Part shown: one piece after another, positions 21,701 to 30,689 of the stretch
Position numbering within the stretch: the first letter of the stretch is position 1
How the letters are laid out: each line of letters opens with the position of its first letter
Assembly (NCBI GenBank): GCA_024509875.1
Contig: JAMPIV010006383.1
Location: 289,001-353,000 of the forward strand
DNA from: Oreohelix idahoensis
Lineage: Eukaryota; Mollusca; Gastropoda; Stylommatophora; Oreohelicidae
Reading direction: 5' to 3'
DNA: 64,000 nucleotides
Position numbers and translations under genes: made by a program
The notes under the pieces: generated by a model
The model's database searches: none
What the model was told of the DNA's origin: nothing
Seen by the model: the letters and a program-made list of their open reading frames with translations, nothing else

Positions 21701-22183
21701 ATACCTATTCATTTTCAAGCACAAGTCGAGAAAGAATTGGATGAAATGATTCAACTACAAATAATTGAACCATCCACTTCAGCTTATTCTTCGTCGATAG
21801 TTATTGTTCGAAAGAAAGACAATAACATACGTCTTTGCGTTGATTATCGCAAATTAAATCAAGTTACGAAGTTCGATGCTGAACCTATGCCGTTATTAGA
21901 TGATCTACTTATTAGACTTTCTAAAGCTAAATTCTTTACTAAACTAGACTTGTCGAAAGGTTATTGGCAAGTCCCACTGACGGAACACGCCAAACCTCTC
22001 ACTGCTTTTTCGACACCTAGGGGTCTGTTTCAATGGAATTTTATGCCTTTCGGGCTTATGAACGCCCCAGCGACTTTCGTACGCATGATGCGACGAATTC
22101 TATCAGATCGTGCAGATGTCATTGCATATTTAGACGACATCTGTCTTTTCAGCGATACTTGGGAAGAACACTATTGGGTCTAA
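18770..22183 (+). CDS. Gag C-terminus, protease, integrase and RT of element B
   Basis: 1137 residues in one frame. Residues 1-90 are capsid C-terminus. There is no CCHC knuckle; instead an Arg/Asn/Gly-rich tail with three 9-residue NYRGND-type units near 203-230. Then CPQC-x13-CGH near 279 and protease LFDSGCTTVG near 328. Integrase is complete: H-x6-H and C-x2-C at about 523-566, D in AIDIIGPF near 595, D in LSDHGTQ near 654, E in LVERLNR 36 positions later (D-x35-E), and GPY/F motif SWKGPYTIV near 829. RT has LCVDYRKLNQVT, KLDLSKGYWQVPL, FMPFGLMNAPATF and YLDD near 1120. The frame ends prematurely after YLDD through one missing base near 22169. The ATG lies inside Gag; coding continues upstream in other frames. 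Confidence 0.93.
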   Translation: MLPENGVDFSDFVTKIRRTFTRWVELSQIEKTYEGLMDLLLRDKVLSSVNDSFLAFLHERKPKNLKEMEEYCCQYATAHPHATVSNSKVKEGLPAASATPYGPNFKKKFQGAQQNWNRGSNQNYTQKRSNPTHDGSSSMQWRQDGSSRNFSGNNLRHFRKGYPNNNYSNFRGNHSRRQDYDDGEFRNRDSNRNDEYNRQYDHNYRGNDTRNNYRGNDSRNNYRGNDNRGRPRFNKKRPYQQANSAQQEFDGACNTVNDSGNSRAITGCAFDFGRATECPQCLTLFDSSTVSTLSCGHPLPALPATVAHDGRGSLILHKGLINDRLVSVLFDSGCTTVGVKESLIDPCCATGKTIKCVTFGGTMESYPTAIIRIDTPFFTGDVHACLLPNPIADLIIGRIHGVKECTPQQISSWEEKNIQTVNAVMTRAQALNPPTSSDNSNEVDSQDEHLVISHDSFVKRQEEDPSLKKYFLLAKKGDPNQNTNHKSYITMKNGILVRMVQHSDKSMHSQILVPKCMRALILRHAHDSQCAGHMGFSRTKTRVLASFFWPFVNKDIRIYCRSCKICQEVKSKGPRHAAPIQAADIPIRPFQKMAIDIIGPFKIKSARGHQFILTCVDMCTRWPEAIPLKSISTVDIADALWLVFSRLGFPGEILSDHGTQLISDVMSQVMATLDIKRSLSSIYHPMSNGLVERLNRTLKNLLGKITEDHPEDWDRVLPAVLFAYREVPNEHTGFSPFELVFGAQPRGPMSLLHDLITSDNIDDDTQSSYEYVIALREKIIESCRLATSSSEFAKEKARRFANKKRRLRQLCPGDKAYVLLPSRENRLLISWKGPYTIVSKISDVDYIVDVDGRHKTFHINMLTEFIERPDYLQPIFQATDDSPVQHGHISSLSVIQDEETIFFSDVNLPLPAIPLTSTESWRDVTVSSNLSFEEQRQVSSTLQSYQDVLTDIPGHTDVIEHDIILTDRNPIRVRPYPIPIHFQAQVEKELDEMIQLQIIEPSTSAYSSSIVIVRKKDNNIRLCVDYRKLNQVTKFDAEPMPLLDDLLIRLSKAKFFTKLDLSKGYWQVPLTEHAKPLTAFSTPRGLFQWNFMPFGLMNAPATFVRMMRRILSDRADVIAYLDDICLFSDTWEEHYWV

Positions 22184-22941
22184 AGGAATTGCTATCTACT
22201 CTACGTGAGCATAGTTTGACTGCTAAACCCTCTAAAGCTTTTGTTGGGTTTAGTGAAATTTCCTTCCTAGGTCATCGAGTTGGTCATGGTCTGTTGAAGA
22301 CAGAGGACCAAAACATTTCAAAGATATTAAATATCTCGGTTCCGAAGACAAAAAAGCAAGTGCGTAGTCTCTTGGGATTGATACAATTCTATGGAAGATT
22401 CATTGAGAATCTGTCCTCCATTATGGCACCACTTTCAACGTTATTGAAAAAAGGTTCTCCTAATATGGTGCGTTGGTCCCAAGAATGCCAAACTTCATTG
22501 GATCAGGTTAAGAATTTGTTCTCATCTCATCCTATCTTAAGACTACCAACGATTGATAAGACTTTTGTCCTTCGTAGTGATGCCTCTTCCACTGGGATTG
22601 GAGCGGCACTAATGCAGGAATATTCAGGAACTCTGCATCCTGTAATGTATATTTCTAGGAAGCTGAATGCGGCAGAAAGGAATTACTCGGTTTTGGACCG
22701 TGAATTGTTGGCTATGGTTTGGTCCATTCTTAAGCTACAAAGGTTCCTTCTGGGCGCGCATTTCTTTATGGAAACCGACCAAAAAGCTCTTACGGCTATG
22801 CAAAGTAAGGATTTGAAGAGCTCGAGATCTACTCGTTATGCTATTGCTCTTCAGCCTTTCCATTTCACGGTGCGAGCTATCCGTGGTTCGGATAATGTGA
22901 TGGCGGACATATTGTCTAGATGCCCACATGATTCCAGTTAA
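22171..22941 (+). CDS. RT C-terminus and RNase H of element B
   Basis: This continues the RT in the next frame from LLGLKELLSTLREHSL. It contains FLGHRV, QVRSLLGLIQFYGRFI (RT connection), then RNase H with acidic residues in LRSDASSTGIG, LDRELLAMVW, METDQKAL and NVMADILSR. All four catalytic acids are present, so only the frame break separates this from a functional polymerase. It stops at 22939-22941, about 430 bp before the 3' LTR. No start codon is implied; this is the downstream half of a split gene. Confidence 0.92.
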   Translation, partial: LLGLKELLSTLREHSLTAKPSKAFVGFSEISFLGHRVGHGLLKTEDQNISKILNISVPKTKKQVRSLLGLIQFYGRFIENLSSIMAPLSTLLKKGSPNMVRWSQECQTSLDQVKNLFSSHPILRLPTIDKTFVLRSDASSTGIGAALMQEYSGTLHPVMYISRKLNAAERNYSVLDRELLAMVWSILKLQRFLLGAHFFMETDQKALTAMQSKDLKSSRSTRYAIALQPFHFTVRAIRGSDNVMADILSRCPHDSS

Positions 22942-23356
22942 ATCTTGTGTCCTAGTTTTTCCTGATATATTTTCAGACTTAGGTCTGTCCTTAATATCAT
23001 AATATGTTGTAATACAAATGTATTTGGATGATGTTTAGATAATTTAACAAATTTCATTTTGTCCATCCATCAGTGATATGTTGCTAAAATAGCATTGACA
23101 TTTGTATATTGCTATGGTTATATTATTTAGTAATGTTTGATATATGATTGGTATTGCCAGCAACTTAGGTTTCTTGAATGGTATCCCTTAGTTTGTTTGG
23201 CTTAAAGGAAATATTTTCTCCTATGTTGGGAGATGATTTGTACCCTCTTCTATTGTACCTGATATTAGGTTCATTGTTTGCATGAGCACAGAAGTGATAC
23301 TGGTGCTATCTTGCTCATGAACATATTAAAAAAAAAAAATTGCATTTTTTTTTTTT
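22942..23356 (+). other. 3' untranslated tail of element B
   Basis: A/T-rich sequence between the RNase H stop and the purine tract. I see no envelope gene or other open frame of note, so B lacks an env. Confidence 0.6.
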
Positions 23357-23375
23357 TACAGGGGGGTGGTAGTAA
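23357..23375 (+). promoter_or_regulatory. Polypurine tract region of element B
   Basis: ACAGGGGGGTGGTAGTAA directly precedes the TG of the 3' LTR, after a long T-run. Confidence 0.6.
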
Positions 23376-24520
23376 TGTTGCTGTCATTTTCGACGGAGTC
23401 ATCTGTCAAGTTATTTGCTTATGTTTGTATCATAAGAATAATTGTGTCTTTACCTGCGATGTCAGGTTGATTAGGGGTTGTCTTCCCTTGTTTATTCATT
23501 CATTGTGTTTGACCTTTAGGGTCAGAGGTTGACAGTTCGGCGTAGGCCTAGGGGAAGGTTTTTTAAGCGGGAGTGAGATATACTTCCGGGAAGCCGGGAG
23601 GTCCTGTTTTTCTGAAGGGACCAAGAGTCCATTGTTTTTCGGGGAGAATCTTCGAAGTAACTGCTATGGCAGTTTTCCCCAGTGAATCTCTGTGCGTCGG
23701 GATGACGACAGAATTCCTTGTGATGTTCTGAGGATTCATTTGCCAGGTAATACCGACCTTTATGCATTATTACGCTTTTCGGTGGCAGAACATGTAAAGG
23801 ATTACCTAGGGTGAACAGCAGCTCACTGATCCGCCATTTCAGAACTTATATATTTGTGCTCGAGGTAGCCATCCAAGACTGTTAGTCTTATATTGTCCAG
23901 AAATCCAGTGACGAAGATATATTGTGGGAGCCGCAGATTGGCGGAACTTCTATCTACAATAAGTAGTACTGCAGGGTTGATGATAACCTATTTAACAGAA
24001 GTACACGGCCGACGTCAGAACGAGGCCTGTGCTTCCGGCTATTATACTACAGCCTGATATGTGCAATTGGCGGGGAGTGCCAAGTTGCACCTATGTGTCA
24101 TAGTAACTAAGGCATCTGACGCGTTTAGTCAGAGACGCCAAGGGCGACGCTACGAACTGTCATTATTGAAGAACTTTGCTATTGACCATGCACGTCTATT
24201 CTGATGTTTACCTTTTTGAATGCCAAATGTATACCTATCGATGTCAGGTCAGCATGACCTTGTTACACTGACTGTTCCTGTTGATACTATGTGTGTTCCC
24301 GTCAATAAATGTCTTGAAACATGCCTGCAGTGTCAAAGCATCCTTGATTACTGCATGTGAGAGTATGGGTTGCAGGATCTACATCTATACGAGCCTAAAC
24401 ACATTCGCGCCTTCATTCGCACCCACACTCAATTCATCATACGCTCGCACTACACATCTAACAACATGTATACTGTCTTGGGCCAGTGATCACATCAACA
24501 AAGAAAAAAAGACAGTTACA
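23376..24520 (+). repeat. LTR of element B (3' LTR)
   Basis: An 1145-bp partner of 15230-16375, same TG..CA ends. Followed by TTGTG, which does not match the five bases before the 5' LTR. Confidence 0.95.
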
Positions 24521-24639
24521 TTGTGCTATGGTTTTTATAACTTCTTTCTGTGTTTTCTGTTTAAATTTGTATTACTTAACACATTTTAAAAAACCAGTTT
24601 TCATTGGTACGTGTGTACTTTTATTCAGGACAGTTTCTT

Positions 24640-25170
24640 CATCATCATCATCATTATCATCTTCTTCTTCTTCGTACACTCTCTGACATCTTTTTGAATA
24701 TTTTCAAAGAAAGCATGTTGTAACCCTGTGGCTCCATTGAATTTTTCCAGGAATAGTACAGGTGTCGGTCATATATGCTTTCTCTGTTCCTCATATGTTA
24801 GGCATCTTTGAAGCAGATGTTCAGCAGTTATTTTATCAGTGCCACAGTTACACTTATCGGTAGTTCCTATCTTTAGCTTGTTGAATAGGTAGTATCCCAT
24901 TCTGATGTGGCCTGTGCGGAGTCTGAAGATCACCACTTGTTCTCTTCTGTTGAGCTGGTAATGTTCATCATTTCTTTAGTGGCCTGAATGCTTTGCATCC
25001 CACTTGTGCCTGTATCTGATTCTGATAAAACCCTTCGCTTCTTCGAATATTAGGCTTGTATCAGGCTGAGAAAGCTTTCTACCTAACTTTGCCTATCTGT
25101 CAACCTCATCATTGCCGGGAATGTTGCAATGAGATGGGATCCAGTGTATTACAACTCTTTTGAGTCGCTG
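24640..25170 (-). pseudogene. LINE fragment with RNase H domain
   Basis: On the minus strand the translation contains HWIPSHCNIPGNDEVD, a typical RNase H end motif of LINEs that carry RNase H. It is followed by a TAG, then by a tail with FRLRTGHIRMGYYLF and CNCGTDKITAEHLL, the usual Cys/His end of such elements. It is an old, 5'-truncated copy and not the RTE type at 899. Its plus-strand left edge is a short CAT/CTT repeat (24641-24673). Confidence 0.7.
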
Positions 25171-25189
25171 ACATAGTAATAAGGAAATG

Positions 25190-25508
25190 CCCAAAATAAC
25201 TGTTATGTAGAACCATATAATACATACACCACTTTTGTCAGTAGTGAAACGTCGAAAGCTTGCCTGGTTTGGGCATGTAACTCGTCATGACTCCCTTTCG
25301 AAAACGATCCTCCAGGGAACAGACGAAGGTAAACGGAGAAGAGGAAGACAAAGAAAATCCTAGGCTGATAACATCAAAGAATGGGCAGGACACGGTTTTT
25401 CCACACTTGTACGCATTGCTGAGGATAGAGAGCAGTGGAGGACCCTGTCTGCTGATGCTTCCACCATGGCACCCCTACGACCCATGACGGGTTACGGGTT
25501 GAGATGAG
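25190..25508 (+). pseudogene. 3' end of a LINE, truncated
   Basis: The plus-strand reading VVKRRKLAWFGHVTRHDSLS, then GKRRRGRQRKS, stop, ADNIKEWAG matches the basic C-terminal tail of LINE reverse transcriptases. It ends in a GATGAGATGATAA-type tail. Only the last about 100 codons remain, with an internal TAG. Confidence 0.7.
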
Positions 25509-25619
25509 ATGATAATACATAATGTCGTATTTAAAATGTTCACACGTTTATCTTGACTCCTCCATTTTATAGTTCCTTTTAATTATCTGTCATCTTGCCC
25601 ATTCCTTTACGCTCACTCA

Positions 25620-25830
25620 TCCTTTAGAGTGGTTAGAGCGCTAGTCTCTGGCGGCTAGGGTGCCGTGTTCGAACCACGGTACCGACACGCTTCAGTCTAC
25701 CCAACTGTAAACGGGTAACTGACTTTGAGTTAGAGAAGTAAAAGGCAGCGATGCTGGACCTAGTATGGTGATGTCTCTAACATTTCACACCCTTGTGGCA
25801 GTATCTGCTATGGGGCTACCTTGACCTTTA
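25620..25830 (+). mobile_element. tRNA-derived SINE
   Basis: The head has an A-box-like GAGTGGTTAGAGCGCTAG and a B-box-like GTGTTCGAACCAC, followed by a body with CAGTCTACCCAACTGTAAAC and TTTGAGTTAGAGAAG. The body is shared with fragments at 14755 and 33600 (both minus). The tRNA-like head has no complete cloverleaf, so it is not called a tRNA gene. The 3' end is uncertain. Confidence 0.7.
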
Positions 25831-26999
25831 TCATTTATCCACTGCCTGTAGTTCCCGAGGGGTGTCTGAGCAAAGACCAATGATACCTCAGGCATGTCGT
25901 ACCAGGCGACTAAAATGAGGTTATGAACAGGACTAGCAACCGCGTCATGTTAAACAAACGGTTACAAGAAACACTACTGTTAAAATCACATGACTGCCTT
26001 GTTGCAAGCTTCCTGCAAGGGAATCAACTATAGTTGTGACTCCATATTCCACAGGGAGCCAAAAGGGAAATGCTGGTGATGGCTCGTTCCTTGCTCTCTC
26101 ATTCCTCGCCTTCAGCACTCTCATCTCTTCTTTATGGCCGCTCATTTTTGTGTGCGTCCAAGCTGAGTGGGGCATGGCGTCATAACAAAAACAGGTTTTG
26201 AATGGCATTAATGACACCTGACATCAGCGTCGTCATGGAAATATCACCGAACCATTTCCAAAAGTGCATGTCTGATGTTGCTCGTTAGCAACACAAATGT
26301 CTGCTATCGGGAAAATGGACAAATGATGAAAATATCTTCAATTCCTGTAATCACCATCCTGTATAATTATTCGCAAACAGGGTGTTTATTCCTTTCATTC
26401 CATTGCACCGTATGTACATTTGCACACGCTTACAATACAGCGAAGTGCACATATTTTCAAAACGGTTACTTGTTTTCCGAGTTTAATGAAAACACGTGTA
26501 GGAATTTTAAGATGCCCTGGCTGTTAGTTTTCATTGCTCTAAAGCAAGAGTCCGCAATTTATTGGTAGTTCATGGATATAAGTTGGTAGATCTCTGGTGA
26601 CCGAGAGGTATAGTATAAATCAATTTTTACCTAGCGAAATTTCGGACTAGTCCTCTCCGGCGGCATTTACATGCGCTGTATCTACAGGATTATAGTTTTT
26701 TTTCCCCCTTCAGTGTTTCTAGTTAAAAACCCACAAGCTAGCCTGCTAACATTAACTCTATTCGTAATTTGCATAAGATTGGAAAGCTATCTTTTCGTTT
26801 AAATGAAGTTAACATTTGGCACAATATTATTTATTTTGAATTTTCCACAACTTTGTTTACTGAATTACAGGAATCAGATCGTGTGGTAAAAGTACAAGTC
26901 ACGTGTTGGCTGTACATATTACAAATACTCTGAAATCCGAAAAACGATGTGAGTTTACCAAGGTAGATCTTTCGAGAACTCAGTGTTTCTAAACTAGTT
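25831..26999. other. Intergenic sequence, no gene recognised
   Basis: Mixed composition. Short frames (for example near 25945-26217 minus and 26275-26568 plus) carry no recognisable domain. No RNA gene or repeat boundary seen. Confidence 0.4.
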
Positions 27000-27440
27000 C
27001 CTCAAAGCTAGTGGGTTGCCTACGGCTGGTCTAAAGAGATCTTCTTCATCTTCAAGTGCCATACCTAGTGCTGTTCGAGATCCATGTCTCTTCACAACTT
27101 CCTGTCTCCAGTACAATTTATCAATTCTGTTGTTGACCTCTTTTCATGCCACGATGTTGAACTGTCCAGTATTTGCTCTCTTTTTCTTCCTCTATCTCTT
27201 TTTCCTTCAATCTTATCTGTTGTTACGAAATATTCCAGTTTTCATCTTCTCATAACATGCCCATAATAGTTGATTGCTTCTTTCTAGCTTGTGAAATAAG
27301 TTTCCTTTGCGCATTGGCTTCTTTCAGGACATCCTCATTACTCTTTTTTGACTGTCCGTGGTATTTTTAACATTCTTCCGCAAAACTACATCTCTATGGC
27401 TTGTAGTGCCTTCCCTAATTTCTAAAGAGATGGCCAGTAA
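27000..27440 (-). pseudogene. Decayed LINE 3' fragment
   Basis: The minus-strand reading gives scattered matches to a LINE RT C-terminus (DSQKRVMRM, KLERSNQLLWACYEKM, STSWHEKR) broken by many stops. It is old and 5' truncated. Confidence 0.5.
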
Positions 27441-27559
27441 AAATCAAAGTGCTTATTGATGTACATTATGTAAATCTATGTTCTAAATCATCATTCAGAA
27501 AGTGGCTTTGTCCAAGAATAGAATTCTCCATACACGTAATAATATTAACTTTAACCATA

Positions 27560-28106
27560 GACAGCAGCTCTCCACACAAACTGCAGAAATTTCATTTTTA
27601 CACTTGCGCCCCATTCAACACACTCGAGCATTAAAACAATACCTCTGCTCTGAAAGAATAGATATATTCAATTGTTTTAAAGTTTGGAAACAAAAACTAT
27701 AGACCCTGTGATGAAAGTTAATTTTCGGTCGACCAAACAGAAGGCCAACAAAATATAACACTATTTGCTGGTATGAATTCTATAAACTTTGAAATAATCT
27801 TTCATGAACAGGCTTTTTCTGTATACCAGTCAGTTGTATTCGCTTTAATTAACTTTTGACAAGTCTAAGCTTTCATAAGCTCGTTTCCAAATTCTCGACT
27901 CACGCAATCCACTCTAACATTCACACAATGCCTCTGTTCTGAAGAGATACATTTATTTTTGTCAGTTTTTGGGAACGAAGCTATAGACCGCGCCGAGGAA
28001 GCTATTTTTCAGTGGGCCAAGGAGAAGGCCTAAATACCAGTATCTGCTGGTATGAATTAAATCAACTTAAAAATAATCTTTCAGTATCAGGCTTTTTCAT
28101 AATATA
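27560..28106. repeat. Decayed tandem duplication, about 300-bp unit
   Basis: Two diverged copies: TTTGCTGGTATGAATT near 27763 recurs as TCTGCTGGTATGAATT near 28043, each followed by AATAATCTTTCA and CAGGCTTTTTC. Upstream, CACTCGAGCATT and CACTCTAACATTCAC blocks also correspond. A third partial copy appears at about 28720-28800 (TTTCCAAACTCTCACC, CTCCAACATTCACG), separated by the LINE and SINE insertions. Confidence 0.6.
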
Positions 28107-28375
28107 ATTCAAGACAAGTGCCAGTGGAACATGAGATGAGAAGAAGACACTGGCAATGGATAGTACACATACTGAGGATACATGTTGATAGCATTACAAG
28201 GCAGTCCTGTTTCTGGAAACCCCAGGGTTAGAGAGGCAGAAGTAGATCAAAAATACACGGAGAAGAGAACTGGAGACAGAAGTGAAAATGATGAGGAAGT
28301 CGAGGAAAGAACTTTGAGCTGATGGCATGCGTTTGTTGAAGGCCTATGCTCTTTAGGGAGCTAAAGGGTATTGGT
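28107..28375 (+). pseudogene. 3' fragment of the 899-4052 LINE family
   Basis: Nucleotide similarity to 3766-4048 is obvious (shared AAGTGCCAGTGGAACA and GATGAGAAGAAGAC), ending at the same GAGGGCCTATGCTC-like terminus. It is 5' truncated and has several small indels, so older than the copy at 899. Confidence 0.8.
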
Positions 28376-28412
28376 TGACTGACGCAGTGGAATTCACTTT
28401 AACACTGGACCG

Positions 28413-28690
28413 TGGGAGCCGCGCTGATGTAATGGTTAAGACGTTGCGCTAGCGACCAGGTTTTCAAGGTTCAAGCCCGGGCGCCGGCATTTGAAGGAGT
28501 ATCATCGACCGGGAATTTGACTGAATAACCTGAACGGCTCCTGCAGATAAACCCTTTGTGGATGGGAAGGAGCGAAGCTCCTGACCGGGTTGGAAGGAAA
28601 GTCCACTGGCTCCCCAGCCTCGAAATGAGGTGTCATTGGTCCAAATGGGCTGGAAAACTCGAGTGCCGTTGGTTAGAAAAAAAAAAAAAT
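28413..28690 (+). mobile_element. tRNA-derived SINE with poly(A) and target-site duplication
   Basis: It starts TGGGAGCCGCGCTGATG, with A-box-like GATGTAATGGTTAAGAC and B-box-like AGGTTCAAGCCC, an unrelated body, and a poly(A) tail of about 13. It is flanked by the 10-bp duplication CACTGGACCG at 28403-28412 and 28691-28700. It shares its head type and an AACGGCTCCTG block with the SINE at 57710. Confidence 0.85.
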
Positions 28691-28700
28691 CACTGGACCG

Positions 28701-29204
28701 CAATTTTGAACTTCAGTTCAGTTCATTTCCAAACTCTCACCTCCCTCCTCAACCCACTCCAACATTCACGTTGGCCTACGTTCTCAACCTTTACGTACTG
28801 TCTACGTTAAAAAAAATAACATAGAACCAGTTAACAAATAAAACAAAAAGAAACAAACAAACAAAAAATACAAAGAAAAGATGAATAACCAGACAACATA
28901 AATATGATGTACACTATTTTATCTCTTATCATTCCTGAATTCTCTGAGCAAGAAAACACAAAATTTATCGTATACAAATTAGATCTACAAATAAGACAGT
29001 AGCATGTTGACAAGAGATGAAGCCGTAGGATAATCATGCGTAAGATCTCCCAGTTGGGCCAATAGTGTAATAATCTAATCAGATGGCTCATCTTTTTTCT
29101 TCTATGAAAATCTCCAGGCTGGAAACCTGAAATGTTTTTAGAAGACAACGATAATGAGAAAAAGAAATGCAGAAATGGAAGCAAGATTTTACTGGGATTT
29201 TATT
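28701..29204. other. Intergenic sequence, no gene recognised
   Basis: It holds the third partial copy of the 27560 repeat near its start, then A-rich sequence. A 117-residue minus frame (28831-29184) is mostly hydrophobic low-complexity and not convincing. Confidence 0.35.
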
Positions 29205-29570
29205 TTAACAAATTTTATCGATTAATTGAATTTCTTTAATCTAAGATTAATCGATCAATTTCAAACAATTTGATAAATTATAAATAAATCATGAATAGCT
29301 TTTTTCCCCTGTAAATTACACCGTCCTGAAAATTTAATTAAAATACTGAAAAGTTACAACCAAACAAATTATTATTATTATTGGCCATACTTGCCAAATT
29401 CCATATCACAAACTTCTAACATAGAAAACCCTCTCACATTTAAGCAAACAAACAAAACCATAGCTAAAAGTGGAATAATCGATTAAAATTAGTTTTCTTT
29501 ATCAGTTAAACGATTTAACAAATTTTAACCGATTAATTAATCGTACACGATTTCAGCCCTAATATATATA
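29205..29570. mobile_element. A/T-rich TTAATCGATTAA-type element, possible hAT MITE
   Basis: It contains repeated ATCGATTAAT/CGATTAATTAATCG palindromes. Its right end reads TTTCAGCCCTAA; on the other strand TTAGGGCTGAAATCG is like termini of some hAT-type elements. No matching left terminus could be fixed by eye. Confidence 0.3.
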
Positions 29571-30689
29571 TACATTTTTGTTTATAAATCTCCCCTTTGT
29601 CATTTATCATTATTGTAATTTCCAGCTTTGTTTACCTTGACGTTTATAGAAGCTGTTATTGATCATGTCCTTTAAAAAGAAAGTTTAAAACTCGTAATCT
29701 TGGAGATTGGAAAGGTCGTCTTGTACTCTTGTATGACCTCTTCTTTCATTTAGGTGTGTCCCGAAGTCTCTATGACGTCATGAATTAGTGGAAACCCCGC
29801 CCTACATTTAATGGATAAAAATAAGACTTTGTTTTGATGTTTGTTAAACAAAACTCTTTTGTCACGTGTTATTGTATCGAGTTTTCCAAGAATATTTACG
29901 TTCTTTAGCGTAACTTTGTGGAAGCATTACGAAAACAAAAAAGGTAAATAATATTCTTAAACGAGATTCTGGCCTTTGTTTTTCAAACAATCGATACCAA
30001 GCTCAAGTCTTCAACATAATTATTTCCGTTCTTGGCATTTAACTGTTCGGTCCAGTTATAATCCTGAATAAGAAAATGTATCAATAAGTGTCAGATATTG
30101 TTTCCTGTGTTTGTATTAATTACGGTTGTTCTCCCACCGTATTCTCTTTGTTTAAATACAATGTAATTCACAACATTACAGTAAAGGATGTTGATCTGGA
30201 TCTTTCAATGGAGGAACATCTTACTTTTCCCTGAGGTAATGATACCAAAGAGACAACTTGTTTGTTTGATTGTTTGTTTTTGTGGATTTTCTATCAGGTT
30301 TAACACTATTGTATGAAAATTTTAAGTGAGAACTGAAGTTACTGATGTGTTTAAATTTAATTAATTTTATATTGTTTGAAATTAAATTAAGCCAAACTGA
30401 GGAACGTTAATCCTAAGTTTAGCAAAATGTGACCAGCAAAGCAGTTATTTTAAAACCCGGATTAATTAAATTTAAAAAAAAAATACTTAAAAGATTGTTA
30501 TTTTTATGTATTTGGTATAGTTAACTAATTTGTATTCGATTACATTCTTAAATATCAGTAGGACACAAAAAAATGGGGGAAAAAACGGGGTAAATCTTTT
30601 AGATGTCTGTCACATAATAACTGGGCCGATCTCTTTTCCTCTCTGGCTATATTTAGTTACATTTTTTTTTTGGATACTAAATTACTTGC
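29571..30689. other. Intergenic sequence with promoter-like motifs
   Basis: It contains a CRE-like palindrome TGACGTCA at about 29773-29780 and an A/T-rich GGATAAAAATAAG about 40 bases later. These may be promoter elements for the conserved block starting near 30690, but this is only suggestive. No coding pattern. Confidence 0.3.

Larger units (their letters stand above)
15230..24520 (+). mobile_element. LTR retrotransposon B (Ty3/gypsy, Gmr1-like order, complete integrase)
   Basis: 9291 bp on the plus strand with LTRs 15230-16375 and 23376-24520 (TGTTGCTGTC to CAGTTACA). Order: 5' LTR, long leader with repeats, Gag, protease, integrase, RT, RNase H, purine tract, 3' LTR. Integrase precedes RT. 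Unlike A and C it retains a complete integrase. LTR copies differ at only a few bases by eye. The flanks do not show a target-site duplication (ACAAG on the left, TTGTG on the right), which suggests recombination between copies or later rearrangement. Coding is broken by several one-base shifts, most in homopolymers. Confidence 0.9.

Noticed and set aside
23000..23376. An envelope gene making B a retrovirus-like element
   Set aside because: Only about 430 A/T-rich bases lie between RNase H and the LTR and no suitable frame exists.
25620..25700. A tRNA gene
   Set aside because: A/B-box-like motifs but no complete cloverleaf; the downstream body is shared with other copies, so SINE.
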